Below, in pieces: positions 31,971 through 40,402 of a stretch of DNA of 64,000 nt (position 1 is the stretch's first letter; the number at the start of each line of letters is the position of its first letter). Location of the stretch: NCBI GenBank assembly GCA_965204155.1, contig OZ241971.1, positions 3,162,001 through 3,226,000 on the forward strand, in the 5' to 3' direction. This stretch comes from UBA6522 sp965204155. Its GTDB lineage: Bacteria; Pseudomonadota; Gammaproteobacteria; Steroidobacterales; Rariloculaceae. The notes beneath the pieces were generated by a model, which was not told the DNA's origin, searched no databases, and was given only the letters and a program-made list of their open reading frames with translations. A program made the position numbers and the translations under genes.

Positions 31971-33641
31971 CTATTGCCCGATGGTTCCTGCGTCGTGGAC
32001 GACCTCACCGCCGACCACCGTCAGTACTGACGTCATGTGCCGGATTTGTTCCACCGGCACCGCGGCCGGGTCAAAGACGTCGGCGCTGAGTACGGCAAGG
32101 TCGGCGTATCGGCCGACGCCGATGCCTCCCAACAGATCGTCTTCCTTCGTGAACCAGCCCTGCTCGTGGGAGGCGTAGAGCCGTACGGCCTGCTCCCGGC
32201 TGATCTGCTGCCCGTCGTTGATCAACTCACCGGAGACATCTCTCCCGGTAACCATGTAGTAGATCATGCACCAGGGGTTGAGCGTGTTGATCCGGGCGCC
32301 GTCCGAGCCGGCGCCGACTGCCACCAGTCCGCTCTCGATCACGGTGCGCCAGGGCGGGCCGCCCATCCCGCCGGCGTGGTAGCGCTGGCCGTGAACGCCG
32401 AGACCGAGTCCCATGGCCTTCGCGCGTTCGATGAGTTCCGGAGTAATGAAACTGAGATGTCCGGGCGTCCAGCGCATGGCCGCCAGGTCGAACTCTTCGT
32501 TCAGTTCTTCCCACACGTCCAGGTGCGCGTCGATCTCCTCGGGTGTGTGTATGTGCTGATGGTAGGTCCAGCCGCGCTCGGCGATCCGCCGTTGCGCCAG
32601 CCGCGCTGCATCCCCCAGGGGCTGTTCATTGAAGAGCGAACGGCCCACCGACCACTCGCCGATGCCGACGATCTTCGCCATCTCCGGACCGTAGTTGGGC
32701 CATTTGTTGTCGAGGTAGCCCGTGAGCTGCGTCAGTTCCTCGTCCTCGTCCAGGCCCGGGAAGTAGATTCGCGTGCGGACCTTGTGGGATCCCTCGCGCA
32801 CCAGGTCCAGGAAGAAGTCGTAACCGTTGGTCTGGTCGATGAAGCCCACGCCGGGAACCGTGCCGGACATGTCCATGACTGTGGTCAGGCCCACTGAGAG
32901 CGCGTAGTCGGCCACGCCCATTAGCTGACGCTTGCGATCTTCGCTGGTCAGGTCGGCCGCCAGGACATCGTATGCCAGGGCCGTATCCGCGCCAGCAGCG
33001 ATTTCGCCCGAGTCGGTGACGGGGACACCCAGACCGCGAAGCAGATCGCGCGCCGCGGTATTGGCCTGCCCCGGGCCGGCGCCGCGCTCGGACAGGTAGA
33101 CCGGGTTTGCCGGTGCCGCCGAATCAAGCTCCTCCAGCGTCGGGAAGCGGTGTTCCCGCCACTGGGTTCGCCTTATGCCGCCGATGGTGGTGATCAGCGC
33201 ACCCGCGGGCACGGTTTCGGCTTTCTCCCGAATTGCCTGCAATGCGGCTTCGACCGTAAAGGTCACTTCCAGCGCCCGCAGGTCATGACCGGGACGATTC
33301 GCGATCCGGATGTAGTGCACGTGATTGTCGATCAGGCCCGGAATCACTGTCCGCCCCTGTACGTCGATTACATCCGTGCACTCGTCGAATGCACCGGGAT
33401 CCGGATCCAGCGCCGCGAAACGACCGGCCTTGATGAGCACCGAAGAAACGATCGAACCCTGCGCATCCATGGTATGGACGTTGCCGTTGACGAGCGCGAG
33501 ATCACGGATTGCGCAGGGCGCCGTATCCTGGGCACTTGCGGGCGAGATCAGCACGAGACCGAGCCAACCCACCCAGGCCGTTGCGAATGAACAGGCCCGC
33601 CTGCGGAGCCGTCGCGTCGGGATTCTTCGATCACATGCCAT
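31971..33641 (-). CDS. Exported amidohydrolase (YtcJ-like, amidohydrolase 3 family)
   Basis: A 556-residue protein with an Arg-rich signal peptide (TRRLRRRACSFATAWVGWLGL, cleavage after SASA-like ASA, about 37). The amidohydrolase core has H107 and H109 (GLIDNHVHYIR), YHQHIHTPEE as the middle His ligands, LGVHGQRYHAGG, and the late metal Asp in GAGSDGARIN. Such enzymes hydrolyse C-N or C-O bonds in amides and cyclic compounds. The substrate is unknown. ATG 33641 is chosen; the frame continues to 33839 without family signal. It is divergent from the second arylsulfotransferase at 33841. Confidence 0.85.
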   Translation of the reverse strand: MACDRRIPTRRLRRRACSFATAWVGWLGLVLISPASAQDTAPCAIRDLALVNGNVHTMDAQGSIVSSVLIKAGRFAALDPDPGAFDECTDVIDVQGRTVIPGLIDNHVHYIRIANRPGHDLRALEVTFTVEAALQAIREKAETVPAGALITTIGGIRRTQWREHRFPTLEELDSAAPANPVYLSERGAGPGQANTAARDLLRGLGVPVTDSGEIAAGADTALAYDVLAADLTSEDRKRQLMGVADYALSVGLTTVMDMSGTVPGVGFIDQTNGYDFFLDLVREGSHKVRTRIYFPGLDEDEELTQLTGYLDNKWPNYGPEMAKIVGIGEWSVGRSLFNEQPLGDAARLAQRRIAERGWTYHQHIHTPEEIDAHLDVWEELNEEFDLAAMRWTPGHLSFITPELIERAKAMGLGLGVHGQRYHAGGMGGPPWRTVIESGLVAVGAGSDGARINTLNPWCMIYYMVTGRDVSGELINDGQQISREQAVRLYASHEQGWFTKEDDLLGGIGVGRYADLAVLSADVFDPAAVPVEQIRHMTSVLTVVGGEVVHDAGTIGQ

Positions 33642-33840
33642 CTCGATTGACCTCTTCGCTACGTGTCGTTCAGGTGTTGCGTTGGTACTCGGAAGAACCG
33701 CATCACTGCTCGCTCGTGGTTGCGGGATGCGGTTCACTGAAAAGATTATCATGGAGTTCTTCAACGGACGATTGGATTGATATCGCGGGACGATTCCGTC
33801 CGGAACCGGTAAAAGACGTGCGAGTGAGCGGAGAAGCAAG

Positions 33841-35421
33841 ATGTTGACAAGAAAAATTGTCCTGACGGGATTCGCGGTTGCCGCAGCAGGCCCTGGCGGC
33901 TGGTCCCTGGCCTATGAGGTCTTTCAGGGGCCCACCGAACTGATTCAGTACGATCCCGCAAAGGCGTCGCCCGGCTACACCATATTCAGTCCGTTTCGGG
34001 GCCGTAACACTTACCTGATCGACATGCACGGAAACGTCGTGCATTACTGGCCGTATCCGGATGGTTGGTCGACGCCGGGAGCCGAAGCCGTCGAAAAACA
34101 CGCACGGCTGCTGGAGGACGGCACGCTGCTCCGGGGCGCCATTGACCGGGTCGGCCGCGGGGGCATGAGCGGCGCGATCTACCAGCTTTACGACTGGGAC
34201 GGTGAGGTGATCTGGGAGCACGAGGAAGAGCGTCCCGGTTACACGCCCCATCACGACTTTCGCATGATCTGGAATCCGAAGCTCCAGGAGAGGACGCTGT
34301 TGTACGTCGCCTCGCTGGAAATTACCCACGAGCAGGCGATCGCCCTGGGGGTCGATCCGGCCAGGCGCGACGACTACACCTCACGCCCCGACGGCGTGGT
34401 GGAGGTCGACATGGACGGCAACGTGATCTGGGAGTGGAACATCACGGATCACCTGATTCAGGACATCGACGACACTCTTCCAAATTACGGAGTAGTGGCC
34501 GAGCATCCCGGAAAGATGGATCCCAATTTTGCCAATGGCGCCAGCGGAGACTGGATCCACATCAATTCCCTGGATTACAACGAGACGCTGGATCACATTG
34601 CGATCAACAACTCGACGTTCAGCGAGTCATATGTCATCGACCACGGCGGCACGTTCATACCCGGGAACCCACAGCAAAGCATCGCGCTGGCAGCGAGCGA
34701 AGCGGGCGACTTTCTGCACCGCTGGGGCAACCCGTGCGTCTACGATGCCGGCATGTGCCCGATGTCGATCAATGAGGGACAGTCCAGCACCAACGGGCAC
34801 CAGCAGGTCTTTTTCTCCCATGACATTCAGTGGATACGGGAGAAGGAGATCGGCATGGGCGACAACCTCCCCGGCGCCGGCAACATGCTGATATTCAACA
34901 ATGGTTCGCGGCAGCTTGGGGTGACTTTTTCGTCCGTCATCGAGTTCAACCCGTACGACGGGCCCATGGAGAACGGCGTCTACGTTCCGGAAATGGAAGC
35001 CGGCTACGACCTGGTGTCACCCGGCATGGGCGCCGGGCAGCTTGTATCAAAACAGATCGTCTGGAGCTTCCAGTCAACCCTGCCGACGGCATTCTACAGC
35101 CGTTACATCTCCGGTCTGCAACGCTTGCCCAACGGCAATACGCTGGTTTGCTCGGGCGCCAACGGTCATCTCTTCGAGGTCACGCCCGACGGTGAGGTCG
35201 TATGGGAGTACATCAGTCCGGTGGGCGACCGCACTGGAGACAAGTACGGTATTCACATCTTGATGAGCGATGCTGCCGGCGAACGGTACAACGCGCTCTT
35301 CAAGTGCGCACGCTACCCGCTGGATTATCCCGGGCTTGCCGGCAAGGACCTGACGCCCATGGGCAAGATTACGGAGTTGTGGACGCAGGAGCCCGGGAGG
35401 CCGCAGATCGAAGTGCAATAG
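33841..35421 (+). CDS. Arylsulfate sulfotransferase family protein (paralog 2)
   Basis: A 526-residue ASST-type propeller without EF-hands. The signal segment (LTRKIVLTGFAVAAAG) is followed by the family opening GYTIFSPFRGRNTYLIDMHGNVVH. Conserved His motifs are GYTPHHDFRMIW, DWIHINSLDYN and FFSHDIQW, which align with those of paralog 1, and LQRLPNGNTLVCSGANGHLF closes the propeller. The likely activity is PAPS-independent sulfuryl transfer between phenolic compounds in the periplasm, with a covalent sulfo-His intermediate. It is divergent from the amidohydrolase and convergent with the MBL hydrolase. Confidence 0.85.
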   Translation: MLTRKIVLTGFAVAAAGPGGWSLAYEVFQGPTELIQYDPAKASPGYTIFSPFRGRNTYLIDMHGNVVHYWPYPDGWSTPGAEAVEKHARLLEDGTLLRGAIDRVGRGGMSGAIYQLYDWDGEVIWEHEEERPGYTPHHDFRMIWNPKLQERTLLYVASLEITHEQAIALGVDPARRDDYTSRPDGVVEVDMDGNVIWEWNITDHLIQDIDDTLPNYGVVAEHPGKMDPNFANGASGDWIHINSLDYNETLDHIAINNSTFSESYVIDHGGTFIPGNPQQSIALAASEAGDFLHRWGNPCVYDAGMCPMSINEGQSSTNGHQQVFFSHDIQWIREKEIGMGDNLPGAGNMLIFNNGSRQLGVTFSSVIEFNPYDGPMENGVYVPEMEAGYDLVSPGMGAGQLVSKQIVWSFQSTLPTAFYSRYISGLQRLPNGNTLVCSGANGHLFEVTPDGEVVWEYISPVGDRTGDKYGIHILMSDAAGERYNALFKCARYPLDYPGLAGKDLTPMGKITELWTQEPGRPQIEVQ

Positions 35422-35476
35422 GCGGCACATCGGCGCGAAACGCGGGCTGGCGTGCGGGATGGGAGTGAGCCGGCGT

Positions 35477-36466
35477 TCAGTACGGGAATCGGTGCACGCT
35501 GACGGATTCTCCGATTTCCAGACGCATCAGGTCTTCACCCACCAGCAGGCGTCCGGCGTAGTTCGCCCGGGTTCGCTGAATCAGTTCGTCGAGCGTCACC
35601 TCGGGTGAGTCCGGGCTGCTCAACAGCGTCAGGTGACTGTAAATCGCCAGCTTCGGGCTGATGCGGTCGAATACGATGCCGGCTTCCTCGGGGGTCGTAT
35701 GGTGGTCCAGAATGAGCTGAATGCGCTCATCGAATGCCAGCATTTCCTCCCGCGCCGCGGCCACCTCGTGGATGACGACATCCGCACCCCGGGCGGCCTC
35801 GATCAGGTTCTCGTCGAATCGCGTATCGCCGGACAGGACCACCGAGCGGCCCGCGTAGTCCACCCGATAGCCGTAGGAAGGCTTGATGTACTGACCGTGG
35901 TCCACCGCGAACGCGGTGACCGTCACCCCCTCCTCGTCGAACACGACGCCATCTGCGGAATATTCGCTGATATCGAACTCGATCCCCTGGAGGGGTAACT
36001 GTTCGTCCACCAGGCGAATCTGGATGTCGGGGTCGAATGCCTGCCTGAGACCATCGAGAATGCCCGAGAGGCCGTCGGGCCCGATCACGCGCAAGGGTTG
36101 ATCTCGACGGCCGAACGGGGGCGGGAGCCAGCCGGTGAGCCAGATATCGGGAAGTCCCGACAGGTGATCGGAGTGAAAGTGCGTGATGAAGACTGCGTCG
36201 ATATCGCCAAGGGAGATATCGAGTTGCACGAGGCGTTGGGACGCGCCGCGGCCGGCGTCGAACAGCAGCCGGTACGGTCCGGCCTCCACCAGGATGGACG
36301 GTCCGAAACGGTCGACGCGTGGCACCGGGTCGCCGGTACCGAGCAGCGTTACATCGAGTGTCTGGGCCTGCGCGTTACCGGACAGCGGCAACGCCGCGAC
36401 CAATAGGGCGAGTACAGTGAAGGCAATTTCCCGTTTGGTGTTCCGTGGTTTTCGGACTGTTTGCAC
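35477..36466 (-). CDS. Exported metallo-beta-lactamase-fold hydrolase (RNase Z/AtsA-like)
   Basis: A 329-residue exported MBL protein from GTG 36466, chosen because AAGGAG lies six bases upstream and a signal peptide follows (REIAFTVLALLVAALPLSGNA). The zinc motif is THFHSDHLSG. Further ligands lie in AVDHG, LSGDTRFDENL and the C-terminal YSHLTLL. The domain resembles RNase Z and phosphodiesterase or arylsulfatase AtsA proteins. The periplasmic location argues against tRNA processing; an ester or sulfate-ester hydrolase is more likely, fitting the sulfatase and sulfotransferase neighbours. Confidence 0.85.
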   Translation of the reverse strand: MQTVRKPRNTKREIAFTVLALLVAALPLSGNAQAQTLDVTLLGTGDPVPRVDRFGPSILVEAGPYRLLFDAGRGASQRLVQLDISLGDIDAVFITHFHSDHLSGLPDIWLTGWLPPPFGRRDQPLRVIGPDGLSGILDGLRQAFDPDIQIRLVDEQLPLQGIEFDISEYSADGVVFDEEGVTVTAFAVDHGQYIKPSYGYRVDYAGRSVVLSGDTRFDENLIEAARGADVVIHEVAAAREEMLAFDERIQLILDHHTTPEEAGIVFDRISPKLAIYSHLTLLSSPDSPEVTLDELIQRTRANYAGRLLVGEDLMRLEIGESVSVHRFPY

Positions 36467-36629
36467 GCTTGGCTCCTTGTTGAGTTTCCGATTGGGTCCC
36501 TTGAACAATCTTCAGGAATCAGAATGTCTGAAACGGACTTGCCGCACAGACAAAGTCTGACTCAGATTGTAGACTGCGGACGGTTGGCGATGAATGGTTG
36601 GCCGGCGCCAGAGATGAGCGGATATTCGC

Positions 36630-37769
36630 ATGATGACGAGAATGTTGGAACGAACGGAAACGACAAGGGTGCCGCGTTCGGCGGTGGTGTCAATCAAGGG
36701 CGTCGCTGTTGCGGCCGCAATGTCGCTTGGATGGAGTGGTTCGTCTACGGCGCATCACGGCATCACAGCCCAGTTCGACACGTCCACCACGTTCGAGATC
36801 TCCGGCGTGGTCACCGATCTGGAGTTTGTCAATCCCCATGCCTACGTCTACTTCGATGTCACGGAGGATTCCGGCGAAGTTGTGCCGTGGCGTTGCGAAT
36901 TGCGCGCTGCCACCGTGCTGCGCCGTTCGGGGTGGAGTGAGGACATGTTCAGTCCCGGTACGGAAATCGACGTGTTGGGATCGCCCGATCGGCGGGACCC
37001 GCAGACCTGTTACCTGGTCACCGTTACTTTCGCCAACGGCGTTACAGTGGAACGGTACGGCCAGCTCACGCCCGAGAGTCTTGAGCACGGCAGCGGGAGC
37101 GAGCGGCCGGCACGCCTTGCCAGCGGGCATCCCAACATCGGCGGCGACTGGGCCCGGCCGCAACGGCTGCTGGGAGGAGAAAACGCGCTCGGTCGAGGCC
37201 CCGCTCAACAGGCTCGCAACGCCATGGGGATGGGCGCGTCCGTGCAGCTCACCGAGATCGGCGCAGGGGCCGTGGCCGACTATCAGTGGGAGGACAACCC
37301 CCGCTTTCATTGCATGGCTGTGAACATCTTTGACGACTGGACCTTCGACCAGCACGTCAACAGTATCGTCCAGGAAGACGACCGGATCACGCTCATGTAT
37401 GGATTCATGGATATCGTCAGGATCATCCACATGGATATGGATGAGCATCCGGCGGACGTCGAAATGACCCGGGGCGGTCATTCGATCGGCCGTTGGGAGG
37501 GCGATGAACTCGTCGTCGAGACGACAGGGTTCGCACCGGGCTACCTGGAAACGCGCGACGCGGTCATGCACGGCAGCGAAATGCATGTCGTGGAACGGTT
37601 CACGTACGATCATGAAGCGGGCACCCTCACGCGTTCCTGGGTCGCGGAGGATCCGGCCTACTTTGTCGGCAGCATTACGGGAGAGGACACGGTGGAAATC
37701 GCGGACATCCCCTTCGAGCCCTACAACTGTTCCGACCTGACCAACGAGCAGATTGCCGAAGAGGCCTGA
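36630..37769 (+). CDS. DUF6152 domain fused to a second exported domain
   Basis: A 379-residue protein with two parts. Residues about 20-40 form a signal segment. Residues 41-145 are DUF6152 (AHHGITAQFDTSTTFEISG, DLEFVNPHAYVYFDV, SPGTEIDVLGSPDRRD). Residues about 165-370 match the separate exported protein at 29736: YGFMDIVRIIHM, GHSIGRWEGDELVVETTGFA and EMHVVERFTYDHEAGTLT. This is a single-gene version of the adjacent pair 29203-30422. Such fusions usually mean the domains act together. It begins 60 bases before the Abhydrolase_10-type gene and is probably co-transcribed with it. Biochemical role is unknown. Confidence 0.8.
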   Translation: MMTRMLERTETTRVPRSAVVSIKGVAVAAAMSLGWSGSSTAHHGITAQFDTSTTFEISGVVTDLEFVNPHAYVYFDVTEDSGEVVPWRCELRAATVLRRSGWSEDMFSPGTEIDVLGSPDRRDPQTCYLVTVTFANGVTVERYGQLTPESLEHGSGSERPARLASGHPNIGGDWARPQRLLGGENALGRGPAQQARNAMGMGASVQLTEIGAGAVADYQWEDNPRFHCMAVNIFDDWTFDQHVNSIVQEDDRITLMYGFMDIVRIIHMDMDEHPADVEMTRGGHSIGRWEGDELVVETTGFAPGYLETRDAVMHGSEMHVVERFTYDHEAGTLTRSWVAEDPAYFVGSITGEDTVEIADIPFEPYNCSDLTNEQIAEEA

Positions 37770-37828
37770 GAATCGCCGGAGAGCAAGAACGCCAAAGAGC
37801 GAAAACGCGAAAGAGTGGAGGGAGCGAA

Positions 37829-39823
37829 ATGAATCACGGGCGCGCAGTGTTTGCAACAGTCCTGCTGGCCACTGTAACGGCAGTTTCTGCGGAGGTGGTT
37901 CGGGTCGACGTCGAGCGTCGGGACGACATTGCCGACGGCAAAGGCTACGGCTCGGCCGGAGTCTACGAACGGCTGGCCGGGCGGATCCACTACGCCGTGG
38001 ACCCGGCAAATCCGGCCAACCGGATCGTCACCGATATCGACTACGCACCCACTGATGGCGCCGGCCGGGTGCAGTTTTCGGCCGATTTCGTCCTGGTCAA
38101 GCCCAGGGATGTCTCCGCGGGCAATGGCGCCGTGTTCTTCGAGGTTGCCAATCGGGGCCGGATAGGGGTGCTCGGCCGGTTCAACGGCGCGGCCTCAACC
38201 CGTGACCCGCTCACCGAGGATGACTACGGTGACGGCTTTCTGCTGGAAGAGGGATTCACGCTGCTGTGGATCGGCTGGCAGCTCGATACGCCCCTCGAAG
38301 ACGGGCTGTTGCGGGTTTATCCGCCGATGGCAACCAATGTGGACGAACCGATCGAGGGCCTGGTGCGAAGTGACATCTTCGTCGCCGATAAGGTGTATTC
38401 CCACTCACTGGGGGATCGCGGCCATATCGCCTATCCGGTGGCGAATCCCGAGGACCCCCGCAACGTGCTCATGGTGCGCGACGGAATGAACAGGGAGCGG
38501 CAGGTCATCCCCCGGGAGGAATGGCGATTCGCCCGCATGGAAGGTGACAGTATCGTCGAAGACCCGACCTCGGTCCATCTCGGCAGCGGCTTCGAGCCCG
38601 GCCGGATCTATGACGTCGTGTACGTGGCCGAAAACCCGCCTCTTGCCGGTCTCGGACTTGCGGCAATACGCGATGCGATTTCCATGCTCAAGTACGGCGC
38701 TACGGATGCATTGGACGTTCCGGAAGGCGTCCTCGACCGTGCCATCGCCTTCGGGTCGTCCCAGAGCGGTCGGTTACTGCGCACCTGGCTCTACGACGGT
38801 TTCAACGCAGACGAGCAGGGCAAACGCGTTTTCGACGGCGTGATCGCGCACATCGCCGGGGCCGCCAGGGGCAGCTTCAACGTGCGGTTCGCGCAACCGT
38901 CCAGGGCTCCCGGCGGCGCGTTCGAGTACCCGAACCGCCTGTTCCCGTTCGCGGACGCCGTGCAGACCGATCCCATAACCGGAAGTACCGGCGGGTTGCT
39001 GGCCAGGATGGAGCCCGAAATCATGCCGCGCGTGTTCTATACCAATTCATCCACCGAATACTGGCGGTCGGTGGGGGCGCTTGCCCACACGACGCCGGAC
39101 GGCAAACAGGACCTGCCGTTGCCGGACAACTCGCGGATCTATCACTTCGCGGGTACGCAGCACGGCCCGGCGCCTTTTCCTCCTCCGTCGGGCGGTGATG
39201 GCCACCTTCGCAATCCCAACGACTATGACTGGTTTCTGAGGTCGCTGCTGCTACGGATGGACCTCTGGATCACCGACGATGTCCCTGCTCCGTCAAGCCG
39301 GTACGCGACGCTCGAAGAGGGCACGCTGGTGAGTTACGAACACTTGGGATTCCCGAAAGTGCCGGGTGTGGAAGCACTCGAGGAAGTCAGCATCCTGCGC
39401 GCGCTGGACTTCGGTCCGGAACTTGCGTCCAGGGGAGTCATCACCCGCGAACCGCCCGGCCTCGGTCCAGCGTACCCGTTTCTCGTGCCCCGTGTGGACG
39501 AGAGTGGTAACGAGATCGGCGGGCTGAGATCGCCGGATATCGCCGTGCCGCTGGGTACGTACACGGGGTGGCTGCCGGGGAATCCGGTGTCGGGCGCTGG
39601 CGTCTACGCGCCCTTCGCGCGGACTCGCGCCGAGCGCGAAGCCATGGGCGACACGCGCCCGTCCATCGAAGAGCGCTACGAAGACCGGGCGCAGTACCTC
39701 ACGCTGGTTGAGGAGGCTGCACACGCGCTTGTGGAGGAAGGCTACCTGCGCGGTGAGGATCTGGCTGAAATCCTTGCCGTGGCAGGAGGCCGTTGGGATT
39801 TCCATATGCGGGGCGCCGATTAG
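37829..39823 (+). CDS. Alpha/beta-hydrolase domain protein (Abhydrolase_10 type)
   Basis: A 664-residue exported protein. A short signal peptide (AVFATVLLATVTAVSA) is followed by the family opening DIADGKGYGSAGVYERLAGRI and VFFEVANRGRIG. The nucleophile elbow is GSSQSGRLLRTWLY, with downstream GVIAHIAGAARGSFN and HFAGTQHGP, whose His is a candidate catalytic residue. Proteins of this family are uncharacterised exported hydrolases. A strong ribosome site (GGAGGGAG) precedes ATG 37829. It follows the DUF6152 fusion by 60 bases in one direction. Confidence 0.8.
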   Translation: MNHGRAVFATVLLATVTAVSAEVVRVDVERRDDIADGKGYGSAGVYERLAGRIHYAVDPANPANRIVTDIDYAPTDGAGRVQFSADFVLVKPRDVSAGNGAVFFEVANRGRIGVLGRFNGAASTRDPLTEDDYGDGFLLEEGFTLLWIGWQLDTPLEDGLLRVYPPMATNVDEPIEGLVRSDIFVADKVYSHSLGDRGHIAYPVANPEDPRNVLMVRDGMNRERQVIPREEWRFARMEGDSIVEDPTSVHLGSGFEPGRIYDVVYVAENPPLAGLGLAAIRDAISMLKYGATDALDVPEGVLDRAIAFGSSQSGRLLRTWLYDGFNADEQGKRVFDGVIAHIAGAARGSFNVRFAQPSRAPGGAFEYPNRLFPFADAVQTDPITGSTGGLLARMEPEIMPRVFYTNSSTEYWRSVGALAHTTPDGKQDLPLPDNSRIYHFAGTQHGPAPFPPPSGGDGHLRNPNDYDWFLRSLLLRMDLWITDDVPAPSSRYATLEEGTLVSYEHLGFPKVPGVEALEEVSILRALDFGPELASRGVITREPPGLGPAYPFLVPRVDESGNEIGGLRSPDIAVPLGTYTGWLPGNPVSGAGVYAPFARTRAEREAMGDTRPSIEERYEDRAQYLTLVEEAAHALVEEGYLRGEDLAEILAVAGGRWDFHMRGAD

Positions 39824-39960
39824 GGCGGACACGGCGGACGGCACCCGATCCTCGTGCCGATACAGGCGCGGTCGCTTACTGAACCGGGCATACTCGGCCC
39901 GGATGAGTGCGGGACGCACCCGTTCCGCGCGTACATTTCCAACAATGGGAGGAACAGTTC

Positions 39961-40368
39961 ATGAACGGATTGGCGAAACGGATTCTGGGGCTATGCCCAC
40001 TTTTGGTTCTGCTGGGAGCCGCGGGACAGGCCCATGCGCAGAATACCGGCGGTCCATTGCTGCCGGACGGCGACACGATGATGCTGACCGTGTTCCTGAA
40101 GCACGATCAAAGCATGAACAACGTCCAGCGCGCCGAGTTGTTGCAGGATGCCGGGTTCGACGAGATGTTTCCGCCGGACGGCGTCGAAATCGTCGATCAC
40201 TACGTCATGATGGGCGTCGGCCAGGTGATCGTCATGCGATTTCCGCCCAACCTGCTGCGCATCGTCAATCTCGCCATCGAGCGGGGGGCGTGGGGCGCTT
40301 ATCAGACCGAGTTCTACGTGACCTACGATCTGCGCGCGGCTCGCGAGTTCGCGCAGTCCCTACAATAG
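39961..40368 (+). CDS. Small exported protein, possible ferredoxin-like fold
   Basis: A 135-residue protein from ATG 39961 with GGGAGG about 10 bases upstream and a signal peptide ending near AHAQ (residue 27). The mature part (about 38-135) alternates beta strands and helices. It includes MMLTVFLKHDQSMNNVQRAE and the hydrophobic strand QVIVMRFPPNLLRIVNLAIE, compatible with a small alpha/beta ferredoxin-like domain. Family and function are not recognised. It follows the Abhydrolase_10-type gene by 137 bases in the same direction and converges on the second sulfatase. Confidence 0.6.
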   Translation: MNGLAKRILGLCPLLVLLGAAGQAHAQNTGGPLLPDGDTMMLTVFLKHDQSMNNVQRAELLQDAGFDEMFPPDGVEIVDHYVMMGVGQVIVMRFPPNLLRIVNLAIERGAWGAYQTEFYVTYDLRAAREFAQSLQ

Positions 40369-40374
40369 CCGAGG

Positions 40375-40390
40375 CCCGCCGGGCGGCGGG
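40375..40390. terminator. GC-rich hairpin between convergent genes
   Basis: CCCGCC and GGCGGG make a 6-base stem with a GGGC loop, followed on the plus strand by TTT. It begins 6 bases after the stop codon of the small exported protein and 12 bases before the sulfatase stop on the other strand. The placement fits a terminator for the plus-strand gene, though the T-run is short. Confidence 0.4.
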
Positions 40391-40402
40391 TTTGCCGCCG
40401 TC

